64,000 nt of DNA, taken from NCBI GenBank assembly GCA_020631735.1, contig CM036201.1, forward strand, positions 75,778,353 through 75,842,352, read 5' to 3'. The stretch comes from Saccharum officinarum (taxonomy: Eukaryota > Streptophyta > Magnoliopsida > Poales > Poaceae). Positions 24,189 through 35,660 of this stretch are shown piece after piece. The notes below the pieces were generated by a model. The model made no database searches. It was not told where the DNA came from and saw nothing but the letters and a program-made list of their open reading frames with translations. A program made the translations under genes and the position numbers. Position 1 is the first letter of the stretch. Each line of letters begins with the position of its first letter.

Positions 24189-25211
24189 GGGTGTGATTGG
24201 TTGCCCCGACGGTAGCGTCCTCAGGCCCATCCGGTATGACTATGTGCACCTGTCCCGTGTTTGGTTCCCTAACCTGCATCGTTTCGGTGTATCCTCTCAT
24301 TCCCCTCCCCCTCTCCGTCCCGGCTGAGGTCGTCTGCTCGAGGTGAGCTTCCCTTGCCATCCCGGACGGCGCGCTCCTTGGCGGGAAGGCACGGTGCGAG
24401 CGCGGGAGATTGCGGTGTCCCTGCGATAAAAGCGTGCGCGGGGGTGGGCGTTAGGGTTACCTCCCCCATTTGGCGCCTCTGCTGCCTCCCCTCTCCCGGT
24501 GCGGTGACTCCTCTTCCACCTTCTCGGCCTCCATCCGCCGTCACTGGGGGCGATCTCCGGCGGACCCTTGGCGGTCCTCCCCAGCTCGCATCGGTACAGA
24601 AGTCACCTCCCCCTCCCCCTCCCCCTGTATGAGCTTTGATTTGTGCGGTGATTTTGTTTGCGACTTGCATATGGAGCTAGGGTTTTGTTGTTGGTTTGAA
24701 ACTAGATCCGTGTGATTTTGGCTCAGATCCAACTATTCCTAGATGTTTGATACTCAGATCTGTGGCTTTGCTATATGGTGCAGCGGAAATGTGATGTGGT
24801 ATTTTTATATGCTTAAGATGTTGTCGGTTTGAGATGTGGCTGGTGTTGTAAGGTTTAATAATGTCATTAGAAGCTCCAAGGTCATTGTGAATGAAAAGGT
24901 TGGGTGAACTGAGGCAAATCATGGCTGTTTTCGTACTCTGTTTGATGTTGTCCTGGAAATGGTGGTAACCGCACCATAACCGCGCAGTGGTGCTGGCACC
25001 GCTTTTTCTGTGCGTAGCCAAACACACGAGCCGACAACAGTTCATACTTCAGAACCATCCAAACTAGGAACCAATCATATACAAAGTCATCCTGTATGAA
25101 AAACAAAGTGGCAACCAAACATACCTCCTTGCATCCTTCCATCTGGGCTCATAACGGCCTGAATGGCTCCTCCATCCTGGACAGCCCAGCTCGGAGCAAC
25201 CAATCACACCC
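24189..25211. mobile_element. TIR DNA transposon, about 1 kb, TAA target
   Basis: A perfect 16-bp inverted repeat, gggtgtgattggttgc and gcaaccaatcacaccc, lies between TAA duplications (24186-24188 and 25212-25214). This fits PIF/Harbinger. The interior has a GC-rich segment (about 24290-24630) reading like a promoter/5'-UTR with pyrimidine tracts, followed by intron-like AT-rich sequence. No transposase was seen. The GC-rich part could be captured host sequence. Confidence 0.75.
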
Positions 25212-25214
25212 TAA

Positions 25215-26483
25215 GTGTCTAGTGCTGAATGACGACGACGGTGATGATTGATGATTGATGAACCAATCAGCACATGTTTTTGGTCATAGGATAGCTTATT
25301 AGTTGCACTGGTACAAACCTTAATCAGCAGGCATGCAGGTCAGCAACTTTGGGCATCCCCACCAGATCTATGGTGAGGTGCGGTAGGCTGACACAAAGGG
25401 TAATGCCCATACAGACATGATGACCAACCTTTTTTGGGTTCCATGTAAAAAAAAAAGTCAGATGACCATCAAGCAAATCTACTGTCCTCCATTAACCTGT
25501 ACCCCAGTTTACTGTAGCAACTTTGAGCTTCCGTTTTTTATGAATTTATTTATAGTTTAGAAATTAGAATGCATAAAATTGTTGAAGTATCACAAATCAT
25601 ATGTTATGGATATGATATTGCCATACGGGAAGTATCAAAAAACAATTTGTAGAAAAAGAACACGGTCAAACTTGCAACTGTTAAAAATTGATGCCACGTA
25701 AATGGGGAAACATAGTTGAGTGATTGAGATGTTTTTTTTCTCGAATACGCAAAAGATTTGCACATCATTGTAATTAAGAAGGGTTTAATCATACAAACGA
25801 TGCGCTTCCAACAAGCGTCGTAGGAGGTCTGGACCGTCTTAGCTAGTGATTGAGATGTGAGACAAGCAGGCAAATGCTGCTGACACAAAGAATGAACGAA
25901 CAATATAATTATAGCAAGTTGCAACTAGAGGGATCCTGCACGGCTGCACCTAAGCCCACTGCCAAATCTAGTTGCGTCCACAGATCATCAGCGGTCACAA
26001 AGGCAGGGCAAAGATTCTGAACCCTAGAAAAAATCCAACTCGCACAGATGAATTCCTCCTGTGGATATCACCTGCACCCTCACCAGTTCTTGTTCCTAGC
26101 ATCTGTGCTTGGAATATTAGCCGAAAGCTCAACCACCGCCAGCAACTTGCCCTCGGATAGCTTGATCATCACAGTCAGACTCTAGAAAGTGGATTCAGAA
26201 ACTGTATTCAATTTAAAAAAATCCACAGATGGTGCAGCCTGCAAATCTGCAATGCAGCAACACACAAAATTAGACCCAACGGTAATTTTAAATTACTCGC
26301 GCCATGGTAATCGCTATCAGAGGTCAGAGCTATATATATGCATATGCTTTCATGGTTCACCATGGCCATCCGTCCATCTCTCTGTTGCCATTCCTCCATT
26401 CAGAGTTCAGAGCGCGCGCCGGCAGCACGCAGCAGACAGCCTCCACCGCCGCCGACTCCACATCAAGGCGGCAGCTAGCTCCC
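25215..26483 (+). promoter_or_regulatory. Upstream region of the LRR receptor kinase
   Basis: No gene is seen in this stretch. A TATA box (tatatata, 26331-26338) lies about 150 bp before the receptor-kinase ATG, a reasonable spacing for a plant promoter plus 5' UTR. The 5' UTR would be pyrimidine-rich (26360-26400). Confidence 0.5.
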
Positions 26484-29400
26484 ATGTCGTGCGCCGCCGC
26501 ATTCTCGCTCCTCATCACGCTCGCCGCCTCGGTTACGCCGGCGGCATCCCAAGGCGCCGGCGACGCGGCCGTCCTACGCGCATTCCTCGCTTCCCTGCCG
26601 CCGGCCTCCCAGCGCGTCCTCCTCCCGTCGTGGAACGCCACCACCACCAACAGCAGCGTTGCCGGACCGAGCCACTGCGCGTTCCTCGGCGTCAATTGCA
26701 CCGTCACGGGCGCGGTCGCGGCGGTGAACCTCTCCGGGCAGGGGCTGTCCGGCCAGCTCGCGGCGTCCGCGCCTGGGCTCTGCGCTCTGCCGGCGCTCGC
26801 GACGCTGGACCTGAGCCTGAATAGCTTCACGGGCGCCGTGCCCGCCGCGCTCGCCGCGTGCTCCGCGCTCGCCACGCTCGAACTCCGCAACAACTCCCTC
26901 TCGGGCGCCATCCCGCCCGAGGTCGCCGCGCTCCCGGCGCTCACCTACCTGAGCCTCAGCGGGAACGGCCTCTCCGGGCCGGTCCCGGAGTTCCCGGCGC
27001 GCTGCGGGCTCCAGTACCTGAGCCTCTACGGCAACCAGATCACCGGCGAGCTCCCCCGCAGCCTCGGCAACTGCGGCAACCTCACCGTCCTGTTCCTATC
27101 CTCCAACAAGATCGGGGGCACCCTGCCCGACATCTTCGGCTCCCTGACCAAGCTGCAGAAGCTGTACCTCGACAGCAACTTGTTCACCGGAGAGCTGCCG
27201 GCGAGCATCGGCGAGCTCGGGAATCTGGAGAAGTTTATGGCCTCGATGAATGGCTTCAATGGCTCCATCCCTGAGTCCATCGGGAAGTGTGGGTCTCTGA
27301 CAACGCTACTCCTGCACAACAACCAGTTCACCGGCACAATTCCGGCGGTCATCGGCAACCTCAGCAGACTGCAGCGGCTCACGATCAAGGACACGTTCGT
27401 CACCGGCGAAATTCCACCGGAGATTGGGAAATGCCAGGAGCTGCTCATCCTTGACCTGCAGAACAACAACCTTACAGGGACGATACCGCCGGAGCTCGCC
27501 GAGCTCAAGAAGCTGTGGTCCCTGTCCCTGTACCACAACATGCTCCATGGACCTGTGCCTGCAGCACTGTGGCAGATGCCGCAGTTGGAGAAGCTGGCGC
27601 TCTACAACAACAGCCTAAGTGGAGAGATCCCTGCAGAGATAAACCACATGAGCAGCCTGAGAGATCTCCTCCTGGCATTCAACAACTTCACCGGCGAGCT
27701 CCCACAAGACCTGGGGCTGAACACGACGCATGGACTTGTTCGGGTTGACGTCATGGGGAACCACTTCCATGGCACAATCCCACCTGGTCTCTGCACCGGA
27801 GGTCAGCTCGCCATTCTTGACCTTGCACTGAACAGATTCAGTGGGAGTATTCCAAATGAGATCATCAAGTGTCAGTCTCTGTGGAGAGCCCGTCTTGCAA
27901 ACAACCACTTCAACGGGAGCTTACCTTCAGATTTGGGGATAAACACTGGGTGGTCATATGTGGAATTGGGTGGCAATCAGTTTGAGGGCAGGATACCGAG
28001 CGTGCTCGGTTCATGGCGCAACCTCACAGTGCTTGATCTGTCTAGGAACAGTTTCTCTGGTCCCATACCACCCGAGCTCGGTGCTCTAACCCTTCTTGGC
28101 AGCCTGAACCTGTCGTCGAACAAGCTGTCTGGACCAATACCACATGAGTTGGGAAACTGCAGGAGACTTGTCCGTTTGGATCTTCAGAACAACCTTCTCA
28201 ACGGAAGCATACCTGCAGAGATCATATCACTCAGTAGCCTGCAGCATCTGGTACTCAGTGGAAACAAGCTCAGTGGAGAAATTCCAGACGCCTTCACCTC
28301 AACGCAGGGCCTCCTTGAGCTGCAGCTTAGCGACAACTCTTTGAAAGGAGCTATCCCTTGGAGCTTGGGCAAGCTCCAGTTCATCTCTCAGATCATAAAC
28401 ATCAGCAGCAATATGCTGAGTGGCACGATCCCAAGCAGCCTCAGCAATCTTCGGATGCTGGAAATGCTTGACATGTCAGAGAACTCCTTGTCTGGCCCGA
28501 TCCCACCGCAGCTGAGCAACATGATCTCGCTCTCTGCGGTGAACGTGTCGTTCAATCAGCTCTCTGGTCTGCTCCCTGCTGGCTGGGCTAAGCTTGCAGA
28601 ACGGTCTCCGGAGGGGTTTCTGGGAAATCCTCAGCTATGCATACAGTCTGAAAATGCACCTTGCTCCAAGAATCAGTCTAGGAGGCGTATAAGAAGGAAC
28701 ACACGGATCATTATAGCACTGCTACTGTCAGCTCTGGCTGTCATGGCTTCTGGGCTGTGTGCAATTCACTACATGGTGAAGAGGTCACGGAGGCGCCTGT
28801 TGGCAAAACATGTCTCGGTGCGTGGCCTGGACACGACGGAGGAATTGCCTGAAGACCTGACCTATGATGACATCCTTCGTGCCACTGACAACTGGAGTGA
28901 GAAGTACGTGATCGGGAGAGGCCGGCATGGCACGGTCTACCGGACGGAGCTTGCTCCCGGAAGGCAGTGGGCGGTCAAGACGGTCGACCTGTCCCAGATC
29001 AAATTCCCCATCGAGATGAAGATCCTGAACATGGTGAAGCACCGGAACATCGTCAAGATGGAGGGCTACTGCATCCGTGGCAACTTTGGTGTGATTCTCT
29101 CCGAGTACATGCCTGAAGGAACACTCTTTGAGCTATTGCATGGAAGAAAACCTCAAGTGCCTCTTGACTGGAAGGTCCGGCATCAGATCGCCCTTGGTGC
29201 AGCTCAGGGCTTATCCTATCTCCACCATGATTGTGTGCCAATGATTGTTCATAGGGATGTCAAGTCAAGCAACATACTGATGGATGCAGATTTGGTGCCT
29301 AAGATCACAGACTTTGGTATGGGGAAGATTGTAGGTGATGAGGATGCAGACGCAACGGTGTCAGTTGTTGTTGGCACCCTTGGCTACATTGCTCCAGGTA

Positions 29401-29838
29401 AAATTCATCATTTCCTTGTTTAAAAAATTCACATTATTCCAATGCCGTATCATCTGCTCTTATGTTAGTTAAACTTATGTTGTCGGAAAATTTTCAGAGC
29501 ATGGATACAACACAAGACTGACCGAGAAGAGCGACGTCTACAGCTATGGTGTGGTGCTGCTCGAGCTCCTGTGTAGGAAGATGCCCGTCGACCCTGCTTT
29601 CGGAGACGGCGTTGACATTGTGACATGGATGAGACTGAACCTGAAGCATGCTGATTACTGCAGCGTGATGAGCTTTCTAGATGAGGAGATAATGTACTGG
29701 CCTGAAGATGAGAAGGCAAAGGTGCTGGACTTGTTGGAGTTGGCGATTTCCTGCACTCAGGTGGCTTTCGAATCTAGGCCTTCCATGAGGGAGGTGGTGG
29801 GTACCTTGATGAGGATAGATGATCAGTATAGCAGATAA
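26484..29838 (+). CDS. LRR receptor-like protein kinase (PEPR/subfamily XI type)
   Basis: Two exons (26484-29397 and 29498-29838; phase-1 intron at the kinase APE codon) encode 1084 aa. The order is signal peptide (about 1-23), an N-terminal cap with a CXFLGVNC-type cysteine pair, and about two dozen plant LRRs (LxLxxNxLSGxIPxxL). A single transmembrane helix (about 744-765) and a cytoplasmic Ser/Thr kinase follow. Kinase motifs are intact: GRGRHG loop (from about 810), VAIK-type lysine in AVK (about 832), HRD (about 923-925), DFG (943-945) and APE (spanning the splice). The HRD arginine makes it an RD kinase. The family senses extracellular peptides at the plasma membrane; closest in style are PEPR-like receptors, but the ligand cannot be told from sequence. 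An upstream in-frame ATG at 26304 was rejected because it precedes the TATA box and would mask the signal peptide. Confidence 0.94.
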
Positions 29839-30958
29839 AGAGAAGTTCTCGACATATGGAACATCTTCCAATGATGAATATATAATATACAAAGTAAAAT
29901 GGAAAGTGCAATAGTAAAGTTTTGCTACAGATTAAGGTGTTCTGATTGTCATCATGAAGATTTAGTAAAACAGTGACAAACTAGTCCCACAAATTGCAGT
30001 GGGCAGGCTTTTATTGTAAGTGCAGATTAACTAACCAAACCATTGTATCATGGGCGCTGAACAGCTTTTTTTTCGAATTACACAAATACGGACGTAGACG
30101 TTTCAACACGCACGCACACTCACCCTTATGATTATGAATAATCTAGTGTATAGAAATCAGCAAAAACCAAATGCAATTCGAGAGGAGTCTGCATAAGAGG
30201 AAGAAAATTACACAAACCGACCCATGGATTCAAAATGCCATAGCCTGAAGCACAATTGGACCTGTAGTGGAAGACAGTATTATAGCTAAAAACTCATAAA
30301 ATACTACAGTAAATGTGGTGGACAACACATACTGTGTGTAAAATTAATATTAATCAATGCCAAGCTGATGAACCAAGGTTTAATTTCCAGCATTGTCCTT
30401 TTCAGTTCGACCAATGGATCCTAACCTTAAAATGAACGTGGGTAGTACAGAAATTGAACCCGTTAAGATTGGAGTGCCCTGTTTGGTTTGGACGAATTCC
30501 CAAGGAAAATTGCATGGGTGCTGTTTGGTTTAACGTTTCAGGCCCATAATCAGTTCATATGGGCATCTGTTACCGTGACTTCATATTTGGTTGTAGTATC
30601 GCAACGGCAACTGATACAGACCAGTACAAAGTCGTTAACGCTCCCGTTCGAGCGTTATGCAATGGGTTATGCCACTATGTTCCATCGATCATGTAAGTCT
30701 GCAGTCCGCAACCAAACAAATGCTTTGTATCTAGAAAATACAAAATGTATATATCTTATATTTCGGTATGGACGGAGGGCATCCTAACATATACCAGGTG
30801 CAGATGTTCCACAGTTAACGTTGCCTCGACCGTGCCGTGACTGAACCAAAAGGCACCAAGAAACAGAAGAAAGGAAGCTGAATTCGGTAATGCTGTCGGA
30901 CGCCTCGCTCCACTCACTGTCGTGTGCGCCGCTTACCTAAAAAACATGTCTCGCCAAT
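29839..30958. other. Intergenic region after the receptor kinase
   Basis: I see no gene in this stretch. It starts with the AT-rich 3' UTR/terminator region. A MITE-like start (ccctgtttggtttgg, 30478) lies further on, with no clear partner end. Short ORFs here are not convincing. Confidence 0.5.
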
Positions 30959-31090
30959 TTTTCAGTACTTCTGTGACCTCCAAGGTTGTCTTTGTAACAG
31001 GTGCTTTGCACCCTTCCATCCACCGACTTACCGGGATATGTAGAATGAAATCAAGTGGGGATCATTTTGATCCCTCCCGTAGTTGTGCTA
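30959..31090 (+). mobile_element. Short SINE-like or truncated LINE insertion
   Basis: About 130 bp ends in gtggggatcattttgatccc and an A run (31089-31095). It is flanked by near-identical sequences (aaacatgtctcgccaa before, aaacacgcctcgccaa after, 14 of 16 matching). The tail motif resembles that of the 17478-23627 retroposon. The internal promoter boxes of a SINE were not confirmed. Confidence 0.55.
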
Positions 31091-31099
31091 AAAAAACAC

Positions 31100-32340
31100 G
31101 CCTCGCCAAACAAAATCAACCCCCGCACGCCTCGCTCCGCTCCACTCCCACCCTTACCCCTTCCGCGCTCCTCTTCCCCAGCCGCAGCGCACTAATGTCC
31201 GGCGTCCTCACCCACCGGGAGGCCCCAACGCCGACAGATCCAGCGGCCTCTCCCCCACCTCGGCGAGATCCATGGAGCAGGAGCAAGATCCACTCGCCTC
31301 CGGCAAGATCCACGGAGGTGGTGCGGCCGTGTTGCAGGGGATTGGGCGGCTCTCCTCCACCCGGGCACGGTGCCCTCCCCACCCCCGGCGGCGCCCTCTC
31401 TCATCCTAACGACCGAGCTCCCCCCACCCCGGTGGTCATGGCACTCCTCGCCCACCATCCCCTACCATTGCCACCGAGCCAAGTCCGGCACTGGTGGCAG
31501 TGGTGCTCGTGCGCCGCCGCTCGCCGCCGGCTCCGAGCCCGACGGCTGGAATCGACCGGCCCAGGCTTTTCCTCCCCTATGTTGAAAATATATGTTTTAG
31601 GTGTTTCAATCGTTTCAAAGGTATGTTGCAGTTGTTTCTTATGGATGTTGCAAAAGTAAATCAGGGGATGTTGCATATGTTGCAAGTGGTTCAAAGGCAT
31701 GTTGCAAGCATTCGTTCAAAATGTTTCATCTATTTCCAGACATATGTTGCAATCGTTTTTATCTTCATGTTGCATAAGTTTTCACACATATGTTGCAATA
31801 GTATATTCCAAATATTTCAGTTGTTTTAGTCTTATGTTGCAGTAAGTGTTTTTCATGTTGCAATTGTTTTATCTGGATGTTGCATATGTTTCACACACAT
31901 GTTACAAGCGTATGTCCTAAATGTTTCATATGTTTCAAACATATGTTGCATTAGAGCGTTTCATGTTGCAAGTGCAGACCGTTAGGGTTGGTGTCCATGA
32001 GGGCGGGCAGGGCCAAGCCACGACCACCAAAGTGTGGAGTAGGAGTAGGCCGTCGCCGGTGGGGTGGGGAGGAGGCACAGGTCACGCGGTGCTGTTGTGG
32101 AAGAGGCGGGGGCGAGTCTTTCGGGTGGCCAGGAAGAGACAGGCGCCGTGCTAATGTGGAAGAGGCGGGGGCGAGTCATCCGAGCAGTGTGGGCAGCAGA
32201 TCTGAAGCGGACGGTTCGGATGCGAGCGCGAAAACGGAGATAACGTGGGTGGCACGTGAATCTGAGCGGACGTGGCGGAGCAGCCACAGACGTCCGAATG
32301 TCCGGACGCTAGTGCTGCCGATTTCTTTTCCTTTGGATTC
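31100..32340. repeat. GC-rich block followed by ATGTTGCA-type repeat array
   Basis: A GC-rich stretch (31110-31580) has spurious ORFs. From about 31617 to 31978 the motif atgttgca recurs about a dozen times, often with tttcatctg or cacacat between copies. A further GC-rich stretch runs to 32310. The whole resembles a non-autonomous transposon or a dispersed grass repeat, but I found no TIRs or TSD and leave it unclassified. Confidence 0.5.
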
Positions 32341-32893
32341 CTGTAGCTAGACTAGATGGCAATTTTACAAGCAAAAAAAGAATCAACTCCAATCCCTTTT
32401 CTTTTCCTACGCTATTGGTCGAGCTGATGATGGCCATGGTGGCCGTAGCCATAGGGTTAATTGATTGTCACCAGGGCACAGAAGATCAAGAGATAGAAGA
32501 ACTAACCATTTGGGCCCTTTTTTATCTTTGGGTTGGTTGCTATTGTCCATCAATTGGGCCAATCCAGAGGCGAAGAATTGGGTCAGAACATCGGTCCATT
32601 ATTAAATACATCAACGCCCTATCGGTGGTATGGACCGATTGTCCGGGAGTAAATGTTAGAAAAAGTTTTATTAGAGCGGATTTCGCTTCGAACGACGGAA
32701 GTTAAATGTCGACGCTCGTATATGGTAGAAGCTCTGTAAATTTATCGATAGATAGATATGTTTGGTTTTTGAGCCTTCGGATGGAGTTTGTAATTCTTAT
32801 CCTACTGAATAAATAAAGTCAGTGCTCCCTAAAAAAATAAAGATAGGTGTTTTTATGATTTAAAAAAATAGGCGCTTTTACGATGTCCCTTTG
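32341..32893. other. Intergenic, no gene seen
   Basis: No supported gene. A polyadenylation-like stretch (aataaataaag, near 32810) followed by an A run suggests the 3' end of an old retroposed sequence. Confidence 0.4.
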
Positions 32894-32895
32894 TA

Positions 32896-33137
32896 CTTCC
32901 TCCCTTCCAAATTACAAGTCATTCCATCTTTCTTTGAGAGTCAAAACATCTCAAGTTGGACCACAATTATAGAGAAAATTACAAAGATTTATGACATCAA
33001 ATAAGTATAATATAAAAATATAATTAATAAAGAATCTAATGATACTTATTTGATATCATAAATGTTATTCTTTTGTTATATAAGTTTGGTCAAACTTAAA
33101 ATGCTTTGACTCTCCAATAAAGTTAGAATGACTTATA
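32896..33137. mobile_element. Stowaway-like MITE, right end truncated
   Basis: Left end cttcctcccttccaaatta plus acaagtcattc pairs with gaatgactta near the right end; long imperfect arms continue inwards (gagagtcaaa / ttgactctcc). The terminal ggagggag expected on the right is missing, and different sequence (gggcctgattggttgg) starts at 33138. Confidence 0.65.
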
Positions 33138-33964
33138 GGGCCTGATTGGTTGGCTTCCAAAATATGCTAAGCCGAAGATTTGGCAAGTCATGATTTTGGC
33201 TATTGTTTGATTTGCTACAAAAACTTGCCAACCTATCATATTTGGTTTGCCAAATTCATGGCAAACTTTTTACCCAATTTTGGCTTGCCAAATCCTTGGC
33301 ATGATAAATTTTGGCCGCAAACCTATCAAGCCCATAATTTGGGATGGATGGAGTAAAATAAAAATAGTAAAAAAAAGTCTCGCGCGTTGCTGTGAGAACT
33401 GTAGATAAAACAATATTACTTATATTTACTTATATGAATGAATAAATATTATAATACATATTAGTGAATGATTTGGTCAAAAATCATTCACTAACATGTA
33501 GTACTTTGATATAGACAACTAAATATATGTTGGTGAATGATGTGATTTACTGATGTAATTAGCTTCAATGAAGATATAATTGCATGTGCTAGTGAGATGT
33601 ATTAGTGGATGCTGATGTGGACAACTTGCATTAATAAATAAAATGCTATATAAATATAGATATGAATATATAGATATAGATAGACATATAGAAATAGATT
33701 AAATATAGATATAGATTAGGCCCTTGAAATAAACTGCACACCTTGTTTTTAAGTAATTTTTCAAAATTTTGACTAGATATATAACAAAAAATACTACTAT
33801 TTACTATTATGTATAATAAGCTCATTAGATTAATAATGATTTTTTTTATAATAAACATATTATGAGCTACATATGTTGATAAAAAGGTTTACTCCTCGAA
33901 AAACGAGATGCGTAGCTATTCTGGAACGGAGACGGTAATAAACTACAAAACATTATTCCTCGTC
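33138..33964. other. AT-rich intergenic region with (ATAGAT)n microsatellite
   Basis: No gene is seen. A possible MITE left end, gggcctgattggttggc, is at 33138. A degenerate atagat/atatag simple repeat occupies about 33652-33720. The 14-bp TSD of the following LINE-like element starts at 33965. Confidence 0.55.
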
Positions 33965-35660
33965 ACAAATCACTAATGATAATTCAGGCAGTTACATGGG
34001 CTCTGATCTGCTCCGACTCAACAACCCCGTGCCCCCAACCCTTCCGCGACCTGAGGCCCCAAGTCCTACCACCGCCGACGGCGCCGGCTGCCGCTCTCCC
34101 TCTCCCCCTCCTCCTCCACCACCCTCCCCTCCCCCAACCTCCCCACTAAAGCCACCTCGCAGGACGCGTCGGTTGTGGAGGCCAACCCTAGCCCGTGCTC
34201 CCCAACGCCGCCGCCGGTGGCAACGCCGGCCGCCCCCACGGCGCCGTCGCCCCTCCCTCCCTTCCCTTCCATCTCTCCCACCCCCACCGCTGATGCTACC
34301 TCATAGAGTCCCTCCCCGTCCCCATCCCAGCAACCGCCGCCGCCGCCAAACACTGCTACCGCAGACACCACGCCCAGGTCTGCGGCCGTGGTTGCGCCAG
34401 GGACGTGCGTAGACTCCGGAATTGACGGCGACGAATCCTCCACGGTCCCATCAACGCAGCGATCGACGAGCCCATCTCGGCCATCTCCGGCACCACCTGC
34501 TGCAGCCGCCTCCGCCGCTGGGGTACGCCCGACCCCTCCGCCGTCGGGAGTAGACGACGTGGCGCGACCAGATCTGTCGTGTCCATGCCACCCCCGCGGC
34601 CACGCTCGGATGATGCCGCCGTCGCCGTTGCAGCACAGTGCGCGGAAGCCAGAGCAGGGGTGTGTGCTGCCCCCGCTGCCTCTGACCTCGACACCTTCCT
34701 CGTTCACCTGTCCGCCCCCGCTCCGAGCCCGTCGTCCACCCTATCCCCCAAGTCGCCCCCTTCCATCGTGGGGGTAGTGTGGCAGGACACTCTAAGGCCC
34801 GTCGTTGGGCGGACGACGACCTCCTCGATGACTCCAATGTGGAAGAGATGGCAACCACCTCCACAACCCCCTACCTGGATGTGGTTTGTCAGGAGCCGCA
34901 ACCGCTGAGGACGTCGACGTTGCTTGTGATGTCCCTGCCGCACACCCAACCTCTAACGTCGGGCCGTGGCGGTGCGACGGCGGGTCGCCAGGGTGCTGGG
35001 TGAAGGCAGGGGAAACGCAGTCGGCCGTGCCCACAGATCCTGTAGGCATGCCGGCTTGGCTAGTGGAGGGCCGCATCCCGGCAAGCTAGCCCCTTGGACA
35101 CCACGGACGGTTCTCTGCCCGCAACGCTGATGGGTGGCGGGAGATCCTCCATTGGCAGGAGACATGACCTACGGCCACCTCGGCTAAGCCACGAGGGCTA
35201 GCAAGTGGAGGCCAGCCGCCGAGTCGTCGACCACTGAGATGCATCCCGGTAGTTCTTCACGGCAAATGCCTCAATTGTCTCTCCTTTGCGCATCGAGTGG
35301 CAACCTGCAAGCTACCCCAACAATGTCTGTGGTGCAGGGGACTTCGACACATTGCGCACGACTGCAAGCAACCAAGGCGCTTGGGCTCTCAGAGCTCGGG
35401 TGATGCAAGAACCATGGTTCGCCACTCGCGGCGCCCTCTTCGTGGCACCCATAATGCCTGCTCCGCTGGGCCGGTGGACCATGGTGGCTCGCAAGACTCT
35501 GGTGGGGTCAAGTAGGTCAACACCGTTCCTGCCACCGGTGGTCATCGTCGTCGAAGGTGGAGGCGGTGCTGAAGACGGAGGCGTCACAGGCAGTCGGCAG
35601 GGGCCGCATAGACAGCTTCGGCCTTCACCTCGGTTGCTGCTGAAGCTCAGCCTAGGCATG

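Noticed and set aside
26304..26483. Upstream in-frame ATG extending the receptor kinase by 60 residues
   Set aside because: It lies before the TATA box and would put a non-signal sequence ahead of a clear signal peptide.
30922..31659. 245-codon plus-strand frame
   Set aside because: It spans a SINE-like insertion and a GC-rich repeat block, with no domain and biased composition.
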